Assembly (NCBI RefSeq): GCF_029868625.1
Contig: NZ_JARWOJ010000330.1
Location: 1-64,000, forward strand
Origin: Nocardia neocaledoniensis
Lineage (GTDB): Bacteria; Actinomycetota; Actinomycetes; Mycobacteriales; Mycobacteriaceae
Direction: 5' to 3'
Length of the DNA: 64,000 nt
The translations under genes and the position numbers were made by a program. Below are positions 1-7,348 of the stretch, piece by piece. Below the pieces are notes generated by a model. It was not told the origin of the DNA, did not search any database, and saw nothing but the letters and a program-made list of their open reading frames with translations. The stretch's first letter is position 1. Each line of letters begins with the position of its first letter.

Positions 1-929
1 GGGGGGGGGGGGGCTCCCCGGGCGGCGTGGCCGGGTTTTTCCGCGGGGGCCCTGCGGGGGGGGGGTGGCCTGCCGTTTCCCGGCGGGCGGGGGGCCGGCG
101 CCGGGGTCGACGACTGGTCGGCTCGGGTGTCGCCGCGGCGACCTATCCCGCCCAGGTGTCGGCGGGCAACAGCGCGCGCGTGCGCCGCAGCGGCGACCGC
201 TACGAGGTGGACATCGATGCCATGGACATCGGCACCGGCACCTGGACCACGTTGCGCCAGATCGCCGCCGACGCGCTCGAGGCCGACTTCGACCGGATCG
301 AGCTGCGCATCGGTGATTCGCGCCTCCCCGAAGGGTCGGTCGCGGGCGGCTCCAGCGGCATGGCGTCGTGGGGATCGGCCGTGGTCGCCGCCGCGCGAGC
401 ACTGCGGGATCGCTACGGTCCCGATCCCGCCGACGGCGCCGAGATCACCGTCGAAGCGCCGAAAGACCCTCGGCGGGAAGACTTCTCGACCCACGCCTTC
501 GGCGCGCACTTCGCCGAGGTCGAGGTCGACACCGACACCGGCGAGATCCGGGTTCCGCGCGTGGTCGCGGTCTTCGCCGCGGGCCGCATCATCAATCCGC
601 GTACGGCCCGTTCGCAGTTCATCGGCGGCATCACGATGGGCATCTCGATGGCGTTGTGGGAGGAGAGCCGGTTCGACACGCGGTATGGCCAGGTCGTCAA
701 TCACGACCTGGCCGGCTATCACCTTCCTGTGCACGCCGACATCGGCGACATCGACGTGAGCTGGGTGGACGAACACGATCCGCACGTGAATCCCATGGGC
801 AGCAAGGGAATCGGCGAGATCGGCATCGTCGGCTCGGCCGCGGCGGTCGGCAACGCGGTCTATCACGCCACCGGTGTGCGCGTGCGCGACCTACCGATCC
901 AGGTCGAAGACCTGCTCGACGCGCTGTGA
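1..929 (+). CDS. Xanthine/aldehyde dehydrogenase family, molybdopterin-binding subunit (3' part)
   Basis: This is the C-terminal part of the large molybdenum-cofactor subunit of a xanthine- or aldehyde-oxidase-type hydroxylase, which oxidises N-heterocycles or aldehydes with water-derived oxygen and passes electrons to FeS and FAD subunits. Recognisable sequence starts near base 126 (GVAAATYPAQ). It continues with a glycine-rich VAGGSSG segment and the end motif GSKGIGEIG, whose Glu (near base 816) is the catalytic base of the family. The frame stays open back to base 1, but bases 1-125 are G-rich and encode only Gly/Arg-rich residues unlike the family, so the true upstream sequence is missing or corrupted. 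The substrate cannot be told from this part. Confidence 0.85.
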   Translation, partial: GGGGSPGGVAGFFRGGPAGGGWPAVSRRAGGRRRGRRLVGSGVAAATYPAQVSAGNSARVRRSGDRYEVDIDAMDIGTGTWTTLRQIAADALEADFDRIELRIGDSRLPEGSVAGGSSGMASWGSAVVAAARALRDRYGPDPADGAEITVEAPKDPRREDFSTHAFGAHFAEVEVDTDTGEIRVPRVVAVFAAGRIINPRTARSQFIGGITMGISMALWEESRFDTRYGQVVNHDLAGYHLPVHADIGDIDVSWVDEHDPHVNPMGSKGIGEIGIVGSAAAVGNAVYHATGVRVRDLPIQVEDLLDAL

Positions 930-931
930 GG

Positions 932-1327
932 TCACGGCCTGCGTCGCCGGATGGCCAGCCACACCACGACACCGGTCAGCACCGCGAGCGCGGTCACCGG
1001 TACCGCGGGTTTCCTGGCGACCTCGGCGGCTTGCCTGCCCCGCGCTGCCACCGGAGCCGGGATCGCGGACTCCAGGTTCGCGGCGGCCTGCCTGGTCTTG
1101 TCGAGCGCGTGGTCGGCCTTGTCCCGTGCCTGGTCCGCGGTGTGCAGGGCCTGGAATTTCGCGTCGGTGACCTTGTCCCTGGCCGCCTGCGTCCGCTCGT
1201 GCACGCTGGTGCGCGCACGGCCGGGAACGTCGAGTTTGCCGGTCAGTTCGGCGAGGGTCTCACCGAGTTCACGGCGCGCCTGCTCACGGTCGAGGCGCAG
1301 GATGTCCGGGTCCTGGGGCTCGCTCAT
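932..1327 (-). CDS. DUF3618 family membrane-anchored protein
   Basis: A 131-residue protein with an N-terminal acidic/arginine motif (DPDILRLDREQARRELGETL) typical of the actinobacterial DUF3618 family. A long charged helix rich in A, K, D and Q follows (about residues 40-105), then one C-terminal membrane segment (about 108-125) ending in a basic IRRRRP tail. Its ATG overlaps the stop of the upstream holin-like gene as ATGA, so the two are translationally coupled. Family members usually sit beside holin-X-type proteins and are thought to belong to the cell envelope or stress response; the molecular role is unknown. It is tail-to-tail with the dehydrogenase subunit, 2 bases away. Confidence 0.85.
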   Translation of the reverse strand: MSEPQDPDILRLDREQARRELGETLAELTGKLDVPGRARTSVHERTQAARDKVTDAKFQALHTADQARDKADHALDKTRQAAANLESAIPAPVAARGRQAAEVARKPAVPVTALAVLTGVVVWLAIRRRRP

Positions 1328-1743
1328 CGCGTGCTCCTTCCCTTGATCGTCGCGAAATCGTCCTTCACGCTCTGTGCGGTGTCGCGGGGGATCGGTGGTG
1401 CCGCATCGGTGGCCTTGCGTTTACCGAGCAGCCCGAGCCCTCCGCCCAGCAGGATCAGCACCGCGCCGACGATGAGCGCGGCCGCCCACTCCGGCAGCAA
1501 GATCGCCAACGCGAACACGGCGGCGGCGGTGAGGGCGATGCCGCCGTAGAGCGCGAGCAGCCCACCGGCGCTCGCGAGGCCGGCGCCGAAGGCCAGTCCC
1601 TGGGTGCGTTCGCGCATCTCGATGCGAGCCAGCTGGATCTCGTCGCGCACCAGCCTGCTGACCTGCTGCGACGCGTCGTCGACCAGTTCGGCCACCGATC
1701 GGGTGTGCTCGGTGGTGGGCGGTCCGGTCCGGGTCTCCGCCAT
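1324..1743 (-). CDS. Phage-holin-like / actinobacterial holin-X family membrane protein
   Basis: A protein of about 139 residues beginning MAETRTGPP. It has an N-terminal amphipathic region (VAELVDDASQQVSRLVRDEI) and two hydrophobic helices around the middle (AFGAGLASAGGLLALYGGIA and AAALIVGAVLILLGGGLGLL), matching the DUF1469/holin-X family. Despite the name, such chromosomal genes are not phage lysis genes; they are common in actinobacterial envelope or stress loci. The start at 1743 was chosen because AAGGAG lies 5 bases upstream; an in-frame ATG at 1764 also has AGAGGA in front. It is the first gene of a two-gene operon with the DUF3618 gene. Confidence 0.8.
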   Translation of the reverse strand: MAETRTGPPTTEHTRSVAELVDDASQQVSRLVRDEIQLARIEMRERTQGLAFGAGLASAGGLLALYGGIALTAAAVFALAILLPEWAAALIVGAVLILLGGGLGLLGKRKATDAAPPIPRDTAQSVKDDFATIKGRSTR

Positions 1744-1914
1744 GTCGTCATCTCCTTGCGTCATCTCGGCGTCCTCTCCGACAGCGATGCCACCTCGACG
1801 ACGGTCCAAACAAGGGCGGCGCGGTATTCACCGCTGATTGCTTTCGTCCACAACGGCTACATCCGTGACGACAGGCCCGCGCGGGCGCACGGTGGACGAG
1901 AGGCGGAACCGGCG

Positions 1915-2232
1915 ATGAACATGCGGAGGACGATGGCCGTGACAGGGGCGATAGTGGTGGCCCTCGCGGTGTCGGCGGGGTGCGACGAGGTGGAGGAGGC
2001 GGTCAACAAGGGCGGCGACACCAGCTGTAGCGAGTACACCGCGCAGGACGCGGGCGAGCGCCGCACCACGGTCACGAAGTTCCTCGAGGAGGAGCGGCGC
2101 GACAATGTCTCACTGGATCAGAACCAGATCGACCTCGCGGTGGCCGCGATCGACCTCATGTGCGGCGCACAGGCGAACCCGGACACGCCGATCCGGGAAG
2201 CGGATCTCACCGGGGTGCTGGTGCCGAAATAG
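1915..2232 (+). CDS. Small putative lipoprotein, unknown function
   Basis: A 105-residue protein with a lipoprotein signal: basic start MNMRR, hydrophobic core, and lipobox VSAGC with Cys23 as the predicted lipidated residue. The mature part is acidic, has two cysteines (near residues 37 and 82 of the precursor) that could form a disulfide, and is mostly helical. In size and cysteine pair it loosely resembles HdeA-type acid-stress chaperones, but this is only an impression. The start is the first ATG before the signal; a second ATG lies two codons on. It is divergent from the holin-like operon. An inverted repeat 45 bases downstream (2277-2308) could end transcription. Confidence 0.7.
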   Translation: MNMRRTMAVTGAIVVALAVSAGCDEVEEAVNKGGDTSCSEYTAQDAGERRTTVTKFLEEERRDNVSLDQNQIDLAVAAIDLMCGAQANPDTPIREADLTGVLVPK

Positions 2233-2572
2233 CACCCGAAGAACCCGCCGCGCTGGCCGACGCGGCGAGCGAATCGTTTGCTGCCACGGGATCACCTGTG
2301 GCAGCAAATCATCGGCAGCGCGGCGCGCGGTGCTTCCGTGGACGGCCGATCGAGCCGAATTCACGGCTCCGGGCGGATGTTTGCCGCCACACCGGGTCGT
2401 CTCGGGCAACCATTGCGGAGAGTTTGCGGATATCGAGATTTTCGGAGTGCGGGCAGATCCGGCCACCGGGCCGGTACCGAACACGAGATGAGCGGAACGA
2501 CTCGGCTCCGGCGGCGTCCCGCCCGGGGTCGTCACCGTCCGGACGGATCGATACCGAACTCGAGGATTACCC
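2233..2572. other. Intergenic region, 340 bp, no gene seen
   Basis: The frames crossing this stretch give Arg/Ser-rich translations without family resemblance or start signals, so I read it as non-coding. It holds one clear inverted repeat (2277-2308) and, at its end, the ribosome binding site of the next gene (CGAGGATTACCC before ATG 2573). Confidence 0.6.
2277..2308 (+). terminator. Perfect 11-bp inverted repeat (possible terminator)
   Basis: TTTGCTGCCAC (2277-2287) and GTGGCAGCAAA (2298-2308) are perfect reverse complements separated by 10 bases. The hairpin lies 45 bases after the stop of the small lipoprotein gene. There is no T-run, so it would be an actinobacterial-type terminator; a protein-binding site is the alternative. 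Confidence 0.5.
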
Positions 2573-2869
2573 ATGGTCAGCGACGCGCACGCCGTCATCG
2601 CCACTGATACGACCGACGCGCGTGTGGACACGCCGCTCGACGAACACGACGAACCACCACCCTGGGCCGCGCCCGCCCTCTTGCTGTCGATCCTGATGCT
2701 CGGCGCCGACCTGGTCGCCCTGATCCCCCTCGGCGAGTGGATGACCGACTACGGCATCATCCCGGTCTGCACCGTCTACCTGGTGCACGTGTTGTCCACC
2801 ATGGCACTGGCGGCCTGGACGGTGACCCGGCTGCCCGCCCGATACCTCGACATCGACGTCCACGACTGA
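2573..2869 (+). CDS. Small two-helix membrane protein, unknown
   Basis: A 98-residue protein with a hydrophilic acidic N-terminus (about 30 residues rich in D, T and P), two predicted membrane helices (about 31-52 and 61-83), and a short acidic C-terminus (DIDVHD). Both ends are probably cytoplasmic. GAGG lies about 8 bases before the ATG. I do not recognise the family. It stands alone between an intergenic hairpin and a convergent OsmC gene. Confidence 0.65.
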   Translation: MVSDAHAVIATDTTDARVDTPLDEHDEPPPWAAPALLLSILMLGADLVALIPLGEWMTDYGIIPVCTVYLVHVLSTMALAAWTVTRLPARYLDIDVHD

Positions 2870-2928
2870 GCCCGGTGGCACCGGAGGTGTGCATCGCCGG
2901 CCGCGTAGGACCGACGTGTCGGACCGGC

Positions 2929-3468
2929 CTACTCACTCTCGCGAGGGGAGAGTCGTTCGGCACGCACAACCCGGACCACCGGTGGGTGCCGCAGGCTGCG
3001 GCCGACCACGCAGTACCGCTCGGTGAGTTCGGCGAGTGTCGTCAAGGCCGCCGGGTCCACCTCGGACGAGGTGGTGACGGTGATCGTCACCGTGATGGGC
3101 GAGACGCCGATCTCGGTGTTCCGGTTGATGCCGAGGGTGCCGGTGGCGTCGAAGGAGCCGGTCGTCTCGATCTCGGCGCCGGTGATGGGCAGGGCCATGG
3201 CGGTAGCGACGCTGCGGCAGGTCACGCCCGCGCAGGCGGCCAGTGCCTCCAGCAGCATGTCGCCCGAGCAGGCATCGGAACCGTCGCCGCCGGTGGCCGG
3301 GTGCAGACCCGCGCGCACCGGCCCCGCGAACGTCCGCACCGTGCAGGTGATGCCGGGGTCGGCGAAGGAGCCGACCGCGCGCAGGGCGGTGATCGCGGCG
3401 GCCGGATCGTCCCGGTACCGCTGCTTCACCGAAGCCTGCTTGGCCTTCAACTCCGCCGCGGTGGTCAT
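2929..3468 (-). CDS. OsmC family protein
   Basis: A 179-residue OsmC/Ohr-fold protein. These proteins reduce organic hydroperoxides using two redox cysteines in a domain-swapped dimer. The segment SDACSGDMLLEALAACAGVT contains the conserved helix with a Cys after Ala-Ala, and an upstream Cys in the same helix region. The start was placed at ATG 3468 (MTTAAELKAKQ), which gives the usual length and a normal helical N-terminus; the frame is open further upstream but unlike the family. It may help in peroxide or reactive-acyl detoxification. It is convergent with the small membrane gene and divergent from the DUF4242 gene. Confidence 0.85.
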   Translation of the reverse strand: MTTAAELKAKQASVKQRYRDDPAAAITALRAVGSFADPGITCTVRTFAGPVRAGLHPATGGDGSDACSGDMLLEALAACAGVTCRSVATAMALPITGAEIETTGSFDATGTLGINRNTEIGVSPITVTITVTTSSEVDPAALTTLAELTERYCVVGRSLRHPPVVRVVRAERLSPRESE

Positions 3469-3633
3469 CTTCGCAGCGTAGGCCCCTGCGACGGTCCAGC
3501 ACAGCCCCCGGTGGACAGCGCTGACCATTGAACAGCGAGAGGCGACCTTGGTACGTTGGGATCGAGGTCGGGACCACCGTTCGGACCGGTGCACCGCATG
3601 GCCGCCGCCCGAGCACGATCAAGGGGCGTTTCG

Positions 3634-3927
3634 ATGCCGGTATTCATGGTGGAGCGGCAATTCGCCGAACAGCTCGAGGTGGCCCCGGAGACCGCCGCGG
3701 AGATCAATCGGATCAATGACGAGTTCGGCGTGCGCTGGCTCAGTTCCTTTCTGTCCCTGGACAAACGCAAGACGTTCTGCCTCTACGAGGCCGACGACGT
3801 CGAGGCGATCCGCGCCGCCGCTGTCCGGGCCGGGATCCCGGCCGACGCCATCATGGAACTGTCCGGCACGCTCTCGCCGGACGGCGCCTTCGCGCCCGTG
3901 TCGACAGCGGACGGACCGGTCGGCTAG
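3634..3927 (+). CDS. DUF4242 domain protein (nickel-binding-like)
   Basis: A 97-residue protein that is a single DUF4242 domain: an N-terminal strand (MPVFMVERQF), a central helix followed by WLSSFLSLDKRKTFCLYEA, and the DDVEAIRAAAVRAGIP helix shared by these ferredoxin-like dimeric proteins. Family members are small soluble proteins of unclear role. ATG 3634 was preferred because the domain begins there and AAGGGG lies upstream. Its TAG stop and the TAG of the opposing LuxR gene share the palindrome CTAG at 3924-3927, so the two genes overlap tail to tail by four bases. Confidence 0.8.
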   Translation: MPVFMVERQFAEQLEVAPETAAEINRINDEFGVRWLSSFLSLDKRKTFCLYEADDVEAIRAAAVRAGIPADAIMELSGTLSPDGAFAPVSTADGPVG

Positions 3928-6806
3928 AGCAGTCCGTGCTCGGTGGCGAAGATCGCGGCCCTCGTCCGATTGGGTGCCGCGGTCTTGATCAGGATGCTGC
4001 GCACATGATTGGCGGCGGTGTTGGCGCTGATGAACAGGCGCTCGCCGATCTCGCGATTCGACAGACCGTCGGCGACCAACCGGAGTACCTCCACCTCACG
4101 CTCGGTCAGCCCGTTCGGTAGGCAGGCGTGCTCGACGCGGGGCGCCGGCTCGGCGTCCAGCTCCCGCAGGATGCGGCGGTGGCCGATCCGCCGCGCCAGT
4201 GCCCGTGCCTCGCCGGCCAGATCGGCGGCGGTGGGCCCGGGCAGGGCGTCGGGGTGGCGGACTCGGTGCCGATACCACGCCGCCAAGGTCTCGGCCTGGT
4301 GGGTCACCGCGCCCATCCGCCGGTCCATCGCGAGCGCGCGCCCGAAGTGCGTGTCCGCGCTCGGCACACCGAGTACGGAGTCGAGCTCGGCGAGGTAGCG
4401 ATCCGCACTGCCGAACACCGCGACGCTCGCGCCCGCCATCAGATTGGCCCCGGCGTACCCGGCCACCAGCGGGCGCAGGGTCGCCGCCACCGCCGTGTCG
4501 TCGAGCCGGACCGCCGCCTCGGTGGCGAACGCCAGCACACCCGCCCATTGCGCGCCGAACCGGTGATCGCCGAGCCGGTCGCACAGGTGGGTCAGCAGGC
4601 GCCCGGCCGGCTGCCACATCGCCAACTCCGTGTACAGGGCGAGCAGGCCGGGCAGCCAGTGCTCGTCGAAGCTCTCCTGCCCGGTGACGAGCGAACGAAC
4701 CTGCTCCAGGCCGCCGGTGACCCGCCGGAGCATGAACTGCTGCACACCCCAGGAACCCTCGGTGGCGCCGCCGAACTCGTGGGTGAACTGGTCGTCGAGC
4801 CAGTCGCTGATCCGCTCGGCGCCCGCGAAGTCACCGACCGCGAACCGATGCGCGCAACGCGAGCAGCCGGCGACATAGCGGAAGAACGGCTGCCCTCGCG
4901 CCAGCGCCAATTCCGTCAGATCCCGCTGGGCGCTGGTCCAGGTCGGCTCGTCGCCGACCAGGTAGGCGAACACCCCACGGTGGAAGGCGGACGGGCCCCG
5001 GTAGTCGTCGTCGCCGAGGCGCGCGCCGAGTTCGTTGAGCTCGATCGCCCTGGCCAGCAGCTCGGGGGCGAGGTCGGGGCGCAGGCCCTGCCACAGCGTC
5101 GTGCACAGGGCATGCGCGAGAAGCTCGGGATCGCCGATCGCCCTGGCTCGTGTCAGTGCGTCGTCCCCGATGCGGCGAGCCCGCCGGAAGTCCCCGGTGA
5201 ACGACGCGGCTCGGCCCATGCTCGCGTGCGCGCGGATCGACAGGGGATCGTCGGGGTCCAGGGCCGCGGCGCGCGACGCTTCGCTCAGGAGAGCCAGCGA
5301 GCGTCGGCCATTCGCGGACGGCCGCCACGACGCGTTCTCGTGCCCGATCGCGGCGGCCAGCCGGACACGCGGGTCGCTGTCCGCGGCGAGGTCTTCATAG
5401 ATCCGGCGGGCGGTCGGGAAGTCGCCGCTGTGCAGGTGACAGCGCGCGGCCGCCGAGAGGAGTTCGACCCGGGTCGGTCCGTGTCCGGCGTGCGCCTGCG
5501 CGGCGCGTTCGTAGAGCACCGCCGCCTCACGATGGGCGATGCCGCGCTCGGCCTGACGGGCGGCGAGCACGAGATAGTGCACCGCCTTGTCCGCGTACCC
5601 GAGGGCGCGGGCCCGGAAGAAGTGATGAGCCAGCGTGGCCACCCGCGTAGGGTCGGCTCGCTCGACCGCCAGCGCGACCCGCGCGTGCGCGGCCGCGAGG
5701 TCGCCCGCCGACATCCGGTCGAGCACGGCCTGCCGAGCCAGCGCGTGCGCGAATCGATACTCGCCGTCCGCGGCGCCGGTGACGAGCAGTCCGGCGCGGA
5801 CGCCGAAGTCGATCCCCGCCAGCACCGTGTCCGAGCCGAGTCCGTCGGCGAAGAACTCGGGGTCGACGACGTCACCGGCGACCGCGGCCAACTCGATCAC
5901 CCGCGCGTGCTCGACCTCGAACGCCGCCAGCCGCCGGGCCAGCGCGTCCTGCACCGATCGCGGCGCGGCACCACCGGATCGCATCGCGCGCAGGCCGCCG
6001 CGGGTCGCCAGGTCGTGCCAGTACTCCCGGAGGAAGAAGGGATTGCCGCCAGTGTGATCACGCAGTACCGGAGCGGCCGACCGCGCCGCACCGGGCGGGA
6101 CCCCGGCCGCCCGGACCAGGTACTCGGCCACCTCCTCGGTGCTGAGCCCGACGAGATCGATCCGGGAGACACCGTCGAGGCGGTGCAGGTCGGCGAGAGC
6201 GAAGCTCACCGCGTCCGTGCGGTCCGGTGCGGTGGTCCGCAGGGTCGCCAGCACGAGCAGTCGTTCACCGGCCGTGGACTCGACCAGATGGGTCAGCATC
6301 GCCAGCGTCGGCTCCGAGGCCCAGTGCAGATCCTCGACGACGAGCACCAGCGCGGAACGCTCGGCGATCGCCAGCAAGACCCGCAGGAGGGCGTCGAAGA
6401 GGGCGGGCCGGGAGTCCCGGTCGTCCGGAACCGGTTGTGCCGACGGCCAATACCGCGACACGTTCGGGGTCAGCCGCAGCAGCGGCGCGGCCGCGGCGGG
6501 CGTGATCACACGCAGGACGTCCGGCGGGGTCTGCTCGATCGCCTGCTCGAGTATCGCGACGAACGGCCGGTAGGGGATGTCGAGATCCTGGCGGCACGCG
6601 CCGCCGAGGACCGTGGCGCGGTGCGCGCGCAGTGCGGCGGCCGCCTCGCTCACCAGCCGGGTCTTGCCGACGCCGGGCTCGCCGCCCACGAACACGACCT
6701 GCCGCCGATCGTCCTCGACCGCGGCCCAGACGGTCTCGAGCCGCGCGACTTCCGCGCGGCGGCCGACGAAGGTCGTGCCACTTCTCGGCGGAGCCGATTC
6801 CGTCAC
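3924..6806 (-). CDS. Large LuxR-family regulator with N-terminal ATPase (LAL/MalT type)
   Basis: A transcription activator of about 960 residues. Near the N-terminus a P-loop GGEPGVGKT (around residues 40-50) and a Walker B VLVVEDLHWA (around 155-165) form a STAND/AAA ATPase. A long helical, TPR-like region of about 600 residues follows. The last 60 residues are a GerE-type HTH (LTEREVEVLRLVADGLSNRE) that binds DNA. Such proteins are ligand- and ATP-gated activators. It is divergent from the cupin/BBE-oxidase pair, which is a plausible target. I chose GTG 6806 (VTESAPPRS); GTG 6836 would add ten residues without a ribosome site. Confidence 0.88.
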   Translation of the reverse strand: MTESAPPRSGTTFVGRRAEVARLETVWAAVEDDRRQVVFVGGEPGVGKTRLVSEAAAALRAHRATVLGGACRQDLDIPYRPFVAILEQAIEQTPPDVLRVITPAAAAPLLRLTPNVSRYWPSAQPVPDDRDSRPALFDALLRVLLAIAERSALVLVVEDLHWASEPTLAMLTHLVESTAGERLLVLATLRTTAPDRTDAVSFALADLHRLDGVSRIDLVGLSTEEVAEYLVRAAGVPPGAARSAAPVLRDHTGGNPFFLREYWHDLATRGGLRAMRSGGAAPRSVQDALARRLAAFEVEHARVIELAAVAGDVVDPEFFADGLGSDTVLAGIDFGVRAGLLVTGAADGEYRFAHALARQAVLDRMSAGDLAAAHARVALAVERADPTRVATLAHHFFRARALGYADKAVHYLVLAARQAERGIAHREAAVLYERAAQAHAGHGPTRVELLSAAARCHLHSGDFPTARRIYEDLAADSDPRVRLAAAIGHENASWRPSANGRRSLALLSEASRAAALDPDDPLSIRAHASMGRAASFTGDFRRARRIGDDALTRARAIGDPELLAHALCTTLWQGLRPDLAPELLARAIELNELGARLGDDDYRGPSAFHRGVFAYLVGDEPTWTSAQRDLTELALARGQPFFRYVAGCSRCAHRFAVGDFAGAERISDWLDDQFTHEFGGATEGSWGVQQFMLRRVTGGLEQVRSLVTGQESFDEHWLPGLLALYTELAMWQPAGRLLTHLCDRLGDHRFGAQWAGVLAFATEAAVRLDDTAVAATLRPLVAGYAGANLMAGASVAVFGSADRYLAELDSVLGVPSADTHFGRALAMDRRMGAVTHQAETLAAWYRHRVRHPDALPGPTAADLAGEARALARRIGHRRILRELDAEPAPRVEHACLPNGLTEREVEVLRLVADGLSNREIGERLFISANTAANHVRSILIKTAAPNRTRAAIFATEHGLL

Positions 6807-6947
6807 TTCTCGACCATAGCGGCATCCGGCGACCACCGGGATAGTCCGATCTGCCCCCCTGTCCTGCGCCGATTCGATCAGATCAGGTCAGGCGCGCGGC
6901 ACCGGCCCGCCGTAGCGTCACCGGTATCGCCGACCGAGGAGCACACC
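6807..6947. promoter_or_regulatory. Divergent promoter region, LuxR regulator / cupin operon
   Basis: About 140 bases separate the starts of the LuxR-type regulator (minus strand) and the cupin gene (plus strand). It includes a GATCAGATCAGGTCAGGC stretch (about 6877-6894) with a repeated GATCAG, a possible operator element. I cannot assign -35/-10 boxes with confidence. Confidence 0.4.
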
Positions 6948-7310
6948 ATGGCGACCAGGATCGAAGACCTACCCATCGAGGTCGCCCAGGGCGAGCTGGT
7001 GACCCGCTACATCGAGTGGGGCGACATGGCGCTGCGCTACGCCAGCGTGCCCGCCGAGACCGACTTCGGCCCGGTCCTGCGCGGGCTCCCCGACGACCGC
7101 TGCCCCAGCCCGCACTGGGGAATCGTGCTGGACGGGTCGTTGCGGCTCGAACACGCCGACGGCTCGGTGGAGACCGCCGCCGCAGGCGAGGTCTACCACT
7201 GGCCCCCCGGGCACACCGCCACCTCCGCCGGGGGAGCCGTCTTCCTCGAGGTCGGCCCGGTGGCGCAGATGCGGCAGTTCCACGACCACGTCCTGCGCCT
7301 CTTCGGCTGA
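6948..7310 (+). CDS. Cupin-domain protein
   Basis: A 120-residue single-domain cupin. The segment PHWGIVLDGSLRLEHADGS is cupin motif 1 and GEVYHWPPGHT is motif 2, with His residues available to bind a metal. Cupins of this size bind small molecules or act as minor enzymes; the ligand is unknown. GAGGAG precedes the ATG by 7 bases. The gene lies 38 bases upstream of the berberine-bridge-type oxidase, so the two probably form an operon driven from the region shared with the LuxR regulator. Confidence 0.8.
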   Translation: MATRIEDLPIEVAQGELVTRYIEWGDMALRYASVPAETDFGPVLRGLPDDRCPSPHWGIVLDGSLRLEHADGSVETAAAGEVYHWPPGHTATSAGGAVFLEVGPVAQMRQFHDHVLRLFG

Positions 7311-7348
7311 TCGCCGCAGCGGCTCGACCCCATCCCGGAGGAGCGGAA

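Noticed and set aside
1324-1743. Holin-like gene as evidence for a prophage
   Set aside because: This family is a normal chromosomal companion of DUF3618 in actinobacteria and no phage structural or lysis genes are present.
4128-7310. An open frame of about 1,060 codons on the plus strand opposite the LuxR-type regulator
   Set aside because: Its first ~940 codons are Arg/Gly/Pro-rich antisense of a gene with clear ATPase and HTH motifs. Only the last 120 codons, from ATG 6,948, are a real gene (the cupin).
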